Numbered from the stretch's first letter, positions 25,086 through 36,194 are shown. The stretch: DNA of 64,000 nt from Sceloporus undulatus (GCF_019175285.1 NC_056524.1:165950446-166014445); one strand, 5' to 3'. Translations and numbers: made by a program. The notes: generated from the letters alone by a model not told the origin.

Positions 25086-25395
25086 TTCACTCACTTTTGC
25101 AGGTGGATGAGAAGGAGGGTGTGTGAATTCCTTTGCTCTCCCACCCAGTCACTCATGTAGGTGGGAGAAAGGTGATGGAATTGAGGAGTGCAAAGAGGGA
25201 GAGTGTGTGTATTTTCTCACTCACTCATTCACTTAGGTGAGGGAATGGGAAGGGCAACCGCAAGGAGGGAAGGCCAGACATTCTGTCATTTACTCACTTG
25301 TGTGGGCAGGGGGAAGGGGATAGGATGAGGGAGTGCAAGGAGGCAGGGTGCATGTGTTCACTTGCTCACTTACATGGGAGGAAGGGGATGAGATA
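25086..25395. repeat. Degenerate minisatellite, unit about 60-75 bases
   Basis: Four to five units each carry a 'TCACTCA-TT-GG-GG' phrase followed by a purine-rich GGAGGG/AAGGGG stretch. Anchors fall near 25087, 25149, 25220, 25291 and 25364. A lone similar unit (GTGTTCACTTGTTCACATGG) occurs near 26211. Confidence 0.6.
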
Positions 25396-25500
25396 AAATC
25401 ATAGAATTGGAATAAACCACAAGGGCCATGCAGTCCAACCCCTTGCTATGCAGGAATACACAAAGCACACCCAACAGGGGTTTGACTTGCCTTTGAAATG
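25396..25500 (-). mobile_element. CR1 LINE 3' end fragment
   Basis: ATCATAGAATTGGAATAAAC followed by GGGCCATGCAGTCCAACCCC and TGCTATGCAGGAATACACAA is the inverted 3' terminus of CR1, comparable to the end of the element at 57840-58602. Confidence 0.8.
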
Positions 25501-26885
25501 GACACCTCTTCACTCTTCAGCCAGTTAAAAAACTAGAATTTGGTCTGTAAAACCTGCAAATGTTTGGCCTAAAGGAGGGACCCAAGGAAGGACTCAGCCT
25601 TCACCTGTTCATAGAGGAGCCAATGGTTGCCGCCAAGAAATCCAGCAGGAGGAGAACCTGAGTTGAGCAGGAGCCTCCCTGCTGTGGCCCCTGGGAGAAG
25701 TAGGGAAAGGACTACACAAAAGGAGCCCCGAGTCCTGCCTGGGAGTTGTCCTGGCAACTGCCTTCTTAGACAGTGAAGTCACAATGACAGGTTGTGATGC
25801 ATCTCCAAGACCCTTCCCTTTGTGACCCCTGGCAGAGCTCAAGAGCCAGTGCAGTTGCCATGCCATCTCCCAACCCTAGGAAGTGAGAGGCCCTCATCCT
25901 CTGAAGCAGGTGAACTGGAAGGACTGTTAATGTTGGCTCATGGTCCTCCCAAGCAACCCTGGGTCCTGCAGCTGCTCAGCATTAGGACTAGTTGTCATGT
26001 GCTGGGAACTGGAAAGTAGCCTACCCTTAGAAGGATGTGCAGCCTTACATGACATTCCCAGTGTATGTGACAATCCCCAGGAAGGGAGGGAGGAAAGTCC
26101 CAATTCTCAAATGCACAGCTGTGCTTCTGCCCCACTTGAACTGGCCTTGTGGGTTCTACATGCAACAGAGAATGGATGCCAGATGTGGGAGCATGGGAAA
26201 GGAGGGCACCTGTGTTCACTTGTTCACATGGTTGGGAGACTGATGTGGGAGATGTGGGGAACCTGCAATTATCCCCCCCCCAAAGTGCTTGGAATCAGTA
26301 TTAAATATGCTGCCCATGGGATACAACTGTTTGTTTCTTTCCTGTGGGCTTGCCAGGGACTGGCAGCCACTGACCTGTGGGCCAGCACCAGTTAAGGGAC
26401 CTGAGTAGCATTGCTGTAACTTACTTTGATATTCATTTGGAAAGGCACACTTTTTGTTTAGCTGACCCCCCCCCATTAAAAAATGTAATCAATGTGATTA
26501 CTATTGATTCAAGGATTCCTCCACCCCCCACATAAAATGCATATGTACTATAGAAACTTTCCCAGCCCATCTTCTCCACTCAGATGTTGGAGGGATATGG
26601 GTGTCATTTTATTTCCAAATTGCTGAATCTTCCTTACTCAGCTAATCAGAAATAAGCCCCTTTCCCAATCCCAGTGCTGAGAGAAATGATAGGACTTATC
26701 TTAGAAGTACAGCAAATTGGGGATGAGTCCTCTCCAGTTTTTGGTACTGTGGTCAGAGGAGGAAGTTACGCAGACCAAGATGGATAGACCTGTAGGCCAG
26801 ATGTTCCCCGGAATGATCTTAGATTGTGTTGCCTGGTTATGACCATCCCAAGCCATGAGATCTCAGAATGAGCTTTGTGATGCCA
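25501..26885. other. Intergenic, relatively GC-rich, no gene confirmed
   Basis: Overlapping frames of 60-151 residues occur on both strands between 25569 and 26476, but none has a recognisable domain or splice-bounded structure. C-rich runs lie at 26274 and 26467. I cannot exclude an uncharacterised exon. Confidence 0.4.
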
Positions 26886-26889
26886 CAGG

Positions 26890-27045
26890 AAGAGAACCCT
26901 GGTGATGTTACAAGAGTGATGTCACAAAGGGCTACCCTTGGTGACATCATTCAGCATAATACATTAAGTGACATGCATTATTTTACAGAGTATGCCATTC
27001 AATTTTTTTTAAAAAAAAAACACCAAAGTTTAACAAATGAGAAAT
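26890..27045. repeat. Interspersed repeat shared with 34130-34265
   Basis: GTGACATCATTCAGCATAAT, 'ACATTAAGTGACATGCATTA', 'GAGTATGCCATTCAA' and 'ACACCAAAGTTTAAC' occur in the same order at the other locus as GAGGTCATTAAACACAATAC, 'ATGCATTTCAAACC' and 'ATACCAAGACTAACAC'. The family is unknown. Confidence 0.45.
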
Positions 27046-27085
27046 ACTGTACACAGAGAGAGAAGGGGAGAGAAAGAGTTTTTAG

Positions 27086-27240
27086 TTCAAAGTCATAGCT
27101 GTGTTAATCAGGAAAATCCATGTGCAAAGGGGTCTTGTACTACTTTTGAAACTAAAAGAAAGAAGCTGGTCTCAAAGGTGCTACACGATCCCTCTGCACT
27201 CACACCTTTCAAGACATTGGTCTTGTCCTGAGATTCCTCC
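27086..27240 (-). mobile_element. Penelope-like repeat, rearranged copy
   Basis: The plus strand reads TCAAAGTCATAGCTGTGTTA, then GCAAAGGGGTCTTGTACTAC, then GGTCTCAAAGGTGCTACACG. The two GTGCTAC/TAGTAC-type phrases suggest a partial internal duplication. It is the same family as 9725 and 13262. Confidence 0.45.
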
Positions 27241-27340
27241 CTCTTCCATTAAGGACTGGAGAAGTGGACCAGGCCTTGAGATCTGAGGCCCATATGTCTT
27301 TTTCTTCATTCTCCTGTTCCAGGATGGTCCATCCTATGAA

Positions 27341-27564
27341 AGCCTAAATTCGCTAAATCCACCAGATCCTGATCTTGGAAGCTAAGCAGGGCCAGCTCTG
27401 GTTAGTACTTGAAGGGGAGACTGCCAACAAATTCCAGGTGTTGCAGGCTATATTTCAGAGGAAGGGACTGGCAAAACCACCTCTGAGTATTCCTTGCTTA
27501 AGAAAACCCTATAAAATTCACGAGGTCACCATAAATCAACAGGTGACTTGAAGGCACATATGTT
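27341..27564 (+). mobile_element. 5S rRNA-headed Sauria-type SINE
   Basis: The head is derived from 5S rRNA. TTGGAAGCTAAGCAGGGCCA (A box at 27379-27390) and GGTTAGTACTTGAAGGGGAG (C-box area 27411-27425) are the internal control region of vertebrate 5S genes, and GGTGTTGCAGGCTATA matches the 5S 3' end. The body contains TTCCTTGCTTAAGAAAACCC and the BovB-like tail ends GACTTGAAGGCACATA. It is nearly full length and is a retroposon, not a functional 5S gene. Confidence 0.85.
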
Positions 27565-29360
27565 TATATGTCCTGAACTCACTTGCTGCCCTATGGTGAA
27601 ACCCTGAATTTCATCCTGTGGCCCCTCACACGCATTTTCATGGGTTTTGTCCCCCTTCTTAAGCCAATCAACATTTGATGAACATCATCCAGCTGCTTTT
27701 CATTCTGCTGTCCTTCCTTCTTGCTTGCTTGTGAGTGGGTCGTTCTAGCTACATAAGTACAAGCATTCAAAAACGTGTGATCGGTATTCGCTTACAAAAT
27801 GATAACAAACAACAACCACAACAATCACACTTAAGTCTTTTTCCAGCATAACCATGAGGGAAAGCATTCATTGTGTGGGATGAAAGCACAGAGATTCCAT
27901 ATGCAAGGAAATAAGTTGCCAGGTCCTATCTTTTGAAAACATTATATATCACAGGGATGTCAACTAATTATAGATTTAACATTAATTAATTAGAAGACTT
28001 TGATATGAAAAACATATTTCAAAATCTCAGCATTTTTAACCTTCTGAAGAATACAGCTTTTCCTAAGTGGCAAGTCATTTGCTTTCAAACCACTTGATAT
28101 CCTTGGATACAAGTCATCCAGGTAACGGGATTTTAAAATCAAATTTTGCAGAATGATGATGGAACCAGTGCCTCAGTGTGGTCAGTTTTCTTATGGGCTG
28201 TTCATGAATCCTGATATATTTTTTTCCTCATCTCATCCTATTTGGTTACTTGGAACAAAGCTGAATCCACAGTTAAATCCTTATTTGGTTAAATGCCTAT
28301 CATGAGCTACCCATCTTTACTATATATATTTGTTTTTCAAAATGCACATCCCATTTTTTGTTAAAGCAAAGCTTAAAGTAGTTTCCAATAAAATATACAT
28401 ACAATAAAACCAAACCTACAAAACACACTGAACAGACATCAGAATTTCAAACAGAAAAACCAAAAATATCCCGAAATGATTAAACAACACCTCATAAAAT
28501 TCTGCTCAAACTGAAGTGAAAAGTGGTTGGGGGCAGACTTAACTTTAATATGCTCCTGATGAAAAATAAAATATTCAGGTGAGCGGTTTCCCCCCATAAA
28601 TAACAAGACTTTGGTCAAATGACTAAACTCAAGTTGAGGATGGCAAATATCAGTGCATAAGGAGGGCAACACCAGCAAAAAGATCCTATTCTTGTTCCCA
28701 CCCTGCTTCTTCCTCAGGCAGTTGAGAAATCCAGATTAGGGCATCAGATTAAAGTAGGAAATCAGGGGATATCAGAAAGAAGATGTTGGTTCCCAGGGGC
28801 CAAGCCTTTTAGTATTCTAACAGTTTTTAAAAGCACCTTGAATTGTATCAGAAAGGAACTGGCACTTCCATATGATTTTATATGTAAAAAATTCCAATTG
28901 TGTCACTAGTTTGTTCTTTACCATGATAGTGTCCTTCCTCCCACACTGATTTCCATATCAAGAAATTTGCTCCTTTCAGTCTTACTTCAACGATCATCTT
29001 ATCAGGAAACTGGAGGCTGCCAGGTTAACGGTTCAGACAAAGCCGTCTTTAAAGGTCACTTCGAAAGTGGGTAATTTTCAAAAGCCACCCACTGCTGTTG
29101 TTGATCAAAACAGGATAAACACATTGTATAGTACAGTAATAACATACCAGATACACCACACACTATCATGAGTGAAATCTGTCCTCCCTCCCAGCTTGTC
29201 CAGGGACAGGAAAACAAATATGTTCTAAGGTAAGGTAATATTTCGGAAGCAGTAAGGAAAATGTGAAGAATTCTACACCATCTTTAAAATGTATTTGTTT
29301 TCCTGTCCCAGGACAAGAGGATAGATTTTGTTCATAATATAAAGCAGGTTAAAAATAGTA
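27565..29360. other. Intergenic, nothing recognised
   Basis: AT-rich and without an assignable transposon, except a short inverted pair of uncertain meaning: CCAGCTTGTCCAGGGACAGG-like wording near 29192 and TCCTGTCCCAGGACAAG near 29301. No gene is evident. Confidence 0.45.
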
Positions 29361-29364
29361 AAGT

Positions 29365-29600
29365 TTTTGTGATGTATGATGTAGTGGTTTGAACATTACT
29401 CTGGAGGCCAGAGTTTGAATCTATGCTCTGTCATGGGAACTCACTGGTTGACCTTAGGCAAGTCACACTCTCTCAGCCTCAGAGGCAAGCAAAAACAAAG
29501 CCCTCTGGATAAATCATGGCCAAAAAAAAAAAAAAACCATGATAAGGTCACTTTAGGACAGCCATAAGTCGGAAACAACTTGAAGTCACATAACAATATA
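29365..29600 (+). mobile_element. Sauria SINE
   Basis: The head GTAGTGGTTTGAACATTACT is followed by GAGGCCAGAGTTTGAATCTA, a decayed B box. The body has TTAGGCAAGTCACACTCTCT and the tail CAGCCATAAGTCGGAAACAA then CTTGAAGTCACATAACAATA. An A-run near 29521-29535 sits inside the body. Confidence 0.85.
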
Positions 29601-29601
29601 T

Positions 29602-30270
29602 GGCCTCCTTCCCACTATGTTCTAAACCGGTTCACAAATTGGTTTGAAGCGGTTTAAATGATCCTGGTTTGCACTTGAACCAAATTGCTTTGCGATTTAG
29701 AGGGGGGGCATGTGCTAGACCTATTTAACCACGTCTTTTTGACACTGATTTTTTCCGCGTCTTTTTGGATAAATTTCCGCCCAAGTGTGAACCAGATCAG
29801 AACTGATTTCAAGTATCGATTTGAAAAATCTAATTCACGAATCGATTCAGTGCCAGTGTGAATGAGATGTGGATCTGAACTATTTCCTATGACGTGATAA
29901 GGAGTCGCCAGGTGGGGAAGTGAAAATTAAACAATTCTGTGTTCACCCACCCTTTGACCCTCATAGCCATACATAATGCTGATTGCAATGGTCGACAGAG
30001 AGAAAAAAATCCTGTGAAAACGCTCCAAATTGAACCGATCTCATTTGCCCAATGTGAACTACAAGTGGTTTATTTGAGAGCCTCCCACGGAACCGGTTTT
30101 TTTTAAATTGAATTGATCATTATCAGTGTGAACCACAAGTGGGTTATTTTATTTTGGAAAATGCGATCGGGGGAAAGTGTGTGATAGGTGAACCACGCTC
30201 TACTGCCAAACCGATCCATCAATTCGGATCGCGAAGCAATCTTATTTGTAAATGAGAATGAAGCCTAGGT
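29602..30270. mobile_element. CpG-containing inverted-repeat DNA element, about 670 bases
   Basis: The left end GGCCTCCTTCCCACTATG and right end AATGAGAATGAAGCCTAGG are imperfect inverted repeats. The interior repeats phrases such as CAGTGTGAAC, AAACCGGTTC, GAACCGATC and CAAACCGATC in both orientations, giving a folded architecture. It lies between two tRNA SINEs. No transposase is present and the superfamily is not known. Confidence 0.5.
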
Positions 30271-30434
30271 ATTAATTAATTATTCCCAGTTTGAAATGGG
30301 GAAATATAGCCATAGCAGAAGGCTATTGTGTAGCAGCCAATAGTGCCACCAAACACTTCTTTCCTTAATCTTTTAGGCCTTTTTTCTTAGTACTGCTTCT
30401 TTCAGTTTTGTTGTTAATAGAGGCGATGGCATCA

Positions 30435-30660
30435 TATGAGTAGCGACGTGGTGTGTAGTAGTTTGAGTGTTGGACCATGACCTCTGGAGGACCCAGGGCT
30501 CAGTTCCCAGCTCAGCCATGAACCCACTGGGTGGTCTTGGGGGACGTCTCACATACTCTCACTTCAGGATAAATCAATGGCCAACCTCCTTCACAAAACT
30601 TGCCCCATGGTTCGCTTTAGGGGTGCCTAATTCAGATGATGACGCTTCAAAACTTAAAAA
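30435..30660 (+). mobile_element. Sauria SINE, diverged
   Basis: GTGTGTAGTAGTTTGAGTGT, ACCTCTGGAGGACCCAGGGC and GCCATGAACCCACTGGGTGG follow the tRNA-SINE order, with 'GCTTTAGGGGTGCC' near the tail. It is more diverged than the other copies. Confidence 0.7.
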
Positions 30661-31849
30661 GAAATAAACTGAAATTAATAATGTACTTTTAACGTACAAG
30701 TTGTCTATGAGAAGACTGAATGAGGAAGCACTTTGGTTGTTTGTGTTTTTTTCTAGCCTGTAAATGCATAAGAGGCAAGTTCTGCTTTACCCATTTTACA
30801 AAACAGCTCGGTTTCATTTTTATATAAGTTGCTGCCACCACAGATCAGGGCTGAAGCCCACAGAGCTTGCCCTCTTTATCTTTACTAGCCGTTGAAAAGG
30901 CCACAGAAGGCTGGATGAGAGCACAATAGTACATTAACTTCCACATATTGTTTCTAGCATAGTGATATATTTCGAGGGGGACCGGATGGAATTCGGTTTT
31001 AGAGAAATGTCTGCTTCCTCTTGTCTGTTTTTAACCAAAACTTCTTCTGATTTTGCCTTCTTTTCCTCCCTCTTTTTGTGGTAACCTGAACGCATTTTTC
31101 CCTCAAGTTCACGATTTAGGATTTGTATAGGTCACATGGGTTGCCATAAGTCAGGCCCTCCACACCGGGACAAATGTCGGACACTGTTCGGACAAAATTT
31201 TTCTAATATCGGACACATTTTTAAAAATGGAAGGACACGCGAAAAACATTGATTTTTTTTTTAAAAATGTTAATCTACATGCCTGTTTCTTGGCATGATC
31301 AAAATGGAGGACATTTGGCATTATTCTCTAGACAGATGTCAGAAAATCGGCCTTCCCTTTCTGGCAAAAAACACCCCCAACCTCCATTCCAAAACACACA
31401 CAACAGCAAATTTGTATTCCATGCTTTACTGAACATGGCAATCTATTGCATCAGGGCTTATTCATAACCCAAACCCTTGGGTTTAACATTAGCCTGGTTT
31501 TTTAACATGGCTATGCATTATTGAACATGTCAGGTGGTTTTCACCGTTCTTGCACCAAGTGTACTTCTCAGAATTGTGGTCACGGGACTTTGCCCGTTTT
31601 CTTCACTGCGCATGAGTTTGTAAAAATCACAGCAATTTCCATGACCCTGCCTCGACCAAACCACACAGAACAGGCATTTGGAAAGTCACACCCTCTCTAG
31701 GCTCTGAAACAGGAGATGCATGCCTCTCAAGGCTGACCCACTCATATCATCTTCATCATCATCATCACCACCACACTATTCACTGTCAAAGTAAGGGAGA
31801 CCTTGTTAACATTTAAAAAGCACACAACACCACACCAAAAAAAAAAACC
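30661..31849. other. Intergenic; one unusual anonymous repeat-like block
   Basis: No gene was recognised. Around 31155-31240 the wording GGGACAAATGTCGGACACTG, 'TTCGGACAAAATTT' and 'ATCGGACACATTTTTAAAAA' repeats a CGGACA phrase three times, suggesting an interspersed repeat. Simple ATC/CAC runs lie near 31747-31775. Confidence 0.4.
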
Positions 31850-32600
31850 CCACTTGAGGCCTCTTGCGCACTCACTCTTACCACTCCTCCTTTTCCTCTT
31901 CCTCCTCCTCCTTCTTCTCCTTCTCCCCCTCCTCCACTACGCCGGGTTGGCTGGGGCGGACGGCGGCGGAGGAGGAGGGTGCGTGCGCGGGCTGCGCGCA
32001 GGAGGACCAAAACGGCGCCTCCAGCTTGCCTTCCTCCGCAAGGCCTGACTGGAGGAAGAAGGACGCGGAGGAGGAGGCGGTTGAGTGGAGCGGCCCGCCG
32101 ACGGAGATGAAAGGCGGTACGGAAGGCCAGTGCCTCTCTTGCGCGAAGGGCGCGCCACCCTCCCTGCCTCCACGTGCGGGTGTGCAATACCCCGCCTCCT
32201 CCGTCCCCATCTTATACCTTTACTCCCCAGCCGTGCCGCGCGACAAAGAGGCCACTGGCTCCGTACGCTTTGCCTCTATGCTGCGGGGGGCGGGGGAGAG
32301 TGAGGAAAGAGGGGGTGGAAGGAGTGTGGGGGAAGGTGGCGCGCCGCGATCGGTGGAGAGCGCTCCTAGCCGCCCCCAGGACAGGACCTCGCTGTCCTCC
32401 TTCTTCCTCCCTTGCCTCCCCGAGGAGCGGAGGAGGAGCGGGCCAGCGAGGTGCCTTCAGGCACAGCGACTTGGGCTCGCCAGCCCTGGGGGGGGTCCCG
32501 GGGTGGTTTTGGGCTGCACCCGTGCCAGGAGGAGCCCACGGGCCCCCAAACGTGGAATGCTACGGCGTGCAGCCGTGGTTATGGCAAGCCTAAGGTCACA
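31850..32600. promoter_or_regulatory. Orphan CpG island, candidate promoter
   Basis: About 750 bases are strongly GC-rich and CpG-dense in an otherwise AT-rich region. An Sp1-type GGGGGCGGGG lies at about 32285-32294, with further GGGGCGG near 31953 and an E-box-like CCACGTGCG near 32170. Long frames exist on both strands (for example 31864-32784 plus, 306 residues), but their serine- and arginine-rich composition is what any GC-rich DNA gives and no domain is recognised. A pyrimidine tract of CTCCTCCTT repeats marks the left edge. It could be the first exon and promoter of an unidentified gene or lncRNA; the direction is unknown. Confidence 0.6.
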
Positions 32601-32869
32601 CGACAGACTATGTGAAACACTTATTGTAGCCAGCTTGACATGTGACATTTTGCATGCAACGCTTTGCTCAAGAGTGGGTTTTTTTAACCATTTTATTTAT
32701 CCCAACACACAGACATGGAATTTGGGGGTTAATAAGGATAGCAGACCAAATTCTATGTGGCAACTGACATATCTGACTCTTTAAAAAAAGAACGAGATAG
32801 GCGGAAGGCTACAGTTTGAAAACAAAAAAACAGCTAAGTACTTCGATTTAGGCCTTCTCACATGATAGA

Positions 32870-33110
32870 GACCAACGTGTGGGAACAACGGTTTGAGTGC
32901 TGGACTGAGTCTGGAGACCCAGGTGTTCGAATCCACTGCTGAGCTATGAAACCCATGGGTGTACCTTGGACAAGTCACACTCTCTCAGCCTCAGAGGATG
33001 GCAAATGGCAAACCTCCTTGACAGAAATTTGCAAAAGAAAAAACCCATGATAGGGTAGCATTAGCCGGTGGGATCACAATAAGTAAGAAATGACCTTGAA
33101 GGCACGACAA
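32870..33110 (+). mobile_element. Sauria SINE with preserved B box
   Basis: The head reads CGGTTTGAGTGCTGGACTGA and keeps GTTCGAATCC (32925-32934), an exact tRNA-type B box for RNA polymerase III. The body has GGACAAGTCACACTCTCTCA and the tail ends GACCTTGAAGGCACGACAAC. It may be among the younger copies. Confidence 0.85.
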
Positions 33111-34035
33111 CAAAACACAAACAAACCGTTTAGTAAGTACACATATTCTGATCCACGGTTAGGACAACTTTTTAAAAGTCGCTCCATTCAAATAAATTAA
33201 AATGAACTAAACAAACATTTGCATTCAAATTTCATGAAAACAGTTAATGGGTGCTGCAAAACTTTATCTCTCAAACCATTTACACAAGTGTTCATTAGGT
33301 GTTAAATCATCATGAATGGCCACCACCATCGTGTGTCATTCTATCAAGTTTTACAACAATAACAAATACTCTATTACTTTTTGGGAAGAAAACAATGCAA
33401 AACAATTGTTAAAATATTAGAAAATAATGCATTTACAAAAAAAAAATCGACAAAAAATAACAGCATAAATGACAACAGCTCTTCTAGAAGAACAAATGTC
33501 TTGGGAGGTAGAGACATTTCTTGTTGTACCACTCATGTTTGTTTTGTCAAAATTGAAATAACACTTTCCCATTAGTGGACTATTTCAAAATACATTCCCT
33601 TTTTTATCACTCTGACTGGGGATTTTTGATGGGACTGGATTCTTTGACATTAGGTATTTTGTTGAATAAAATGACTATTTCTAGGCAGAATGGGGTGTTT
33701 TCCCTCCCCACTAACCCTGTTCCTGATCCTCCAGGCTTCTCCCATTGAGATGCCAAAATGTGGCAGGTTTCCTCTCTAAAGAACTTTGAAAAGTTCCTTT
33801 TTTGCGTGTCAGTTTCCAGAATACTCCAGTCAGCTGATGCATACAGGTATTAGTGATGGTAGTGGAGGAATTATCCCAACCTCTGCTAGCTTGCTAAAAC
33901 TAAGCACCCTGTCCCCTGGCCACTACTGTTTTGATCATAAATCAGATGGTCATGGTTCCATCATCAATAAGTAATGTTTAAAATCACTTCTTGACAATTT
34001 TATACCAGAGTGAATCCAGTTCTCCTTTGTCTGTC
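33111..34035. other. Intergenic, nothing recognised
   Basis: AT-rich sequence; the frames at 33381 and 33786 are short and anonymous. Confidence 0.5.
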
Positions 34036-34039
34036 CTTT

Positions 34040-34460
34040 CCAAACAGGTACCCCACTGAATGTGTTGGACTATAATTCCCATGAATAGAGTTGTCCGGTC
34101 AAGGTTGTTCTAGGCTCCAAACCCTGATATCTAGAGATGCCTGCTGCTGATGTCACAGTGGCAGGCCCTGCTGAGGTCATTAAACACAATACCTTAAGCA
34201 TTAGCCACAATTCAACTGACTATGCATTTCAAACCAAAAATACCAAGACTAACACATATATAAACACACATTTTCAAGGTGGCACTCTCATCCAGGGATC
34301 TCTTCCTGTCTTCTTGAGAAACAGAAACAAAGATCCACATCCTAAGATCCAAGGCCAGACTGTGGGATCCGGGAACCTTATCAATGGGACTGGGTGCCTT
34401 GTCTGATGGACGGTGTCATCCAACACATTTGGGAGAGCACCAGGTTGGGGAAGACTACCC
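34040..34460. mobile_element. Palindromic MITE remnant, probably split by another repeat
   Basis: GAATGTGTTGGACTATAATT at about 34056 is the left arm of the family seen at 10235 and 35095. GTCATCCAACACATTTGGGA near 34407 looks like the mirrored right arm. The repeat shared with 26890-27045 lies between them (about 34130-34265). Confidence 0.4.
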
Positions 34461-35090
34461 TGATCCCAACACACAATCTCCTGCACATTGCAAGGAGAAA
34501 GTTGCTGTTATTGACAACAAATGTTTTCCCTCCTAGTTTTGAGAATTGACTCATGCTTTCTGAACATCTGGAGCCAGCAGGCCCAGACGGTAGGATTCTT
34601 CACCCAGTTCTCTGAACTTTAGAAGGAAAAGAAGAAAACCTCACTCCATTTCCTGCCCTGACATTGATGCAGTAGACTAGAGCCACTTGAAAAGAGCACA
34701 GGACTCCCTTTCCAGTGGCAAAGATCCCACAGTTATGCAACACAGACACAGTACATATATTGAAACCCAGTCCCATACGTCATTCAATGGAAGAAGCTCT
34801 CACTGATTTCAGAGAGGCTTCTTCGTCCCAGACAACCATACAGCCCTAATAGTAAAAAGTAAGATCCACCACGCTGATTATTGTTTGAAAATTCATTTTG
34901 GCAAGCAGCAAAACCATTGTTCCCTTCCCGCTAGCTACAGTGAATCTTCACACCCCACCCACACAGCAAAGATGACTCAGTCTGTACTAAAATTAGGGGG
35001 CTGGTATTTTGTGTGCTTGTCTTGCAAAATTCCTTGAACAGCAAATTTTTGTTTGTGACCTTCACCAAACCCAGTGCAGTGGCTCCTACC
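34461..35090. other. Intergenic, nothing recognised
   Basis: No open frame, RNA gene or repeat that I can support. Confidence 0.5.
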
Positions 35091-35094
35091 AAAG

Positions 35095-35232
35095 GGCTAG
35101 GGATGATGGAAGCCTCTAGATGTTAATGGACTGCAACTCCCATCATTCCTCACTCTCTTCATCACCATAGGCTGTGCTGGCCAGGGCTGATGGGAACTGT
35201 GGTCAAGGAACATCTAGAGGGCCACATGTTCT
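35095..35232. mobile_element. Palindromic MITE, fuller copy
   Basis: CCTCTAGATGTTAATGGACT and GCAACTCCCATCATTCCTC form the left arm. GGGCTGATGGGAACTGTGGT and AGGAACATCTAGAGGGCCAC form the mirrored right arm. The centre is CATAGGCTGTGCTGGCCA. Confidence 0.7.
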
Positions 35233-35593
35233 CTAGACATGTCCATAACAATGTACAACAATGTTGTGTCTTAAACTAGTACCTTGCCTACAAATTAGAA
35301 TATAGAAAATCACAATTATTTGCATTCTTAACCAGAATGGTATGTCAATGCACCCTGTCCAAACAAAATGGAAATTACAGTAAGATTTTATTTATTTATT
35401 TATTTTGTCTTGGTTGAGAGCAAAAATATTGTGCAAAAGATGTTATTCTGGTTTGTTGCTTTTTTTGGCAAAATGCATTTTGTACAAAAATATTTTTGTT
35501 CAGAATGTAATTTCTTTTCTCACAAAACTGTTGTGAGTTGTATTTAATGTAGTATTTTTGTGTGAAAGAAATTTTGGGAAGCAATCCCCCAAT

Positions 35594-35594
<1 letters not shown>

Positions 35595-35650
<56 letters not shown>
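35595..35650. repeat. Compound (GT)n(AT)n microsatellite
   Basis: Alternating GT followed directly by alternating AT. The minus-strand frame covering it only translates the repeat. Confidence 0.95.
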
Positions 35651-35832
35651 TAAAATTTGTAAAAAAATATTATAATCTAGACCCGTAAGGTGAAAGTTTT
35701 TAAAATGGTTCATTTTCATGCAAAAGTGAAATAAGAAAAGATTTACATTCCAAATGTTCTTTCCTTCATCCAGGAGTGACCAAAAGGGGTCATATCCAAG
35801 AGCATCATCTATGAATGAAGGCACATTATGGC

Positions 35833-36193
35833 ACGTTACACACCGCCATAAGGGACGTCCTTAGGACGTCCCATTTTGAAAAAGGGGCGTCTCTTCTAGA
35901 CGCCCCTACTCCTATTACAGACAGAGTCCGTAACAAATGGCGGCAGCCGTTCCACATGGCCACCGCCATATTGACGTAGCGGATGCTCTGCGTCCGCACG
36001 TCGCGCCCTGGAAGTGACACCGCGAGTGCGCAACTAACGCCTTGCAGCGTCTCTTCCGGGGAGCAAGAAGGTGCGTGATTTTCGTGCTCCTTCTTTGCTG
36101 CGTCCGGGAACCGCGCCGTTTGGCTGCTGCGGTTCCCGGACGAAGCAACCGGCGGTGGCAGCAGACCACCGCATTTCGGCGGACTGTAACCCG
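35833..36193. mobile_element. CpG-rich inverted-repeat element
   Basis: The left end reads ACGTTACACACCGCCATAAG; the right end is GGCGGACTGTAACCCGCC. The GTTACA...GCC ends resemble the ends of the element at 48955-49188. The interior is full of CpG and has nested inverted phrases: GGGACGTCC and GGACGTCCC; AGGGGCGTCT and AGACGCCCCT; GGAACCGC and GCGGTTCC. The frames here on both strands are artefacts of GC richness. Confidence 0.6.
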
Positions 36194-36194
36194 C

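Noticed and set aside
25940-26395. A 151-residue frame as a host gene
   Set aside because: No domain, no clear start context, and overlapping frames of similar length on both strands.
27379-27425. A real 5S rRNA gene
   Set aside because: Only the internal promoter region and 3' end resemble 5S rRNA; the 5' part is diverged and the sequence continues into a BovB-type tail, so it is a SINE.
31864-32784. A 306-residue open frame on the plus strand
   Set aside because: It lies in a CpG island where stop codons are rare on both strands. It is low-complexity at its start, overlaps similar-length minus-strand frames and has no recognised domain.
32925-32934. A tRNA gene suggested by an intact B box
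   Set aside because: The surrounding sequence cannot form a cloverleaf and continues as a Sauria SINE.
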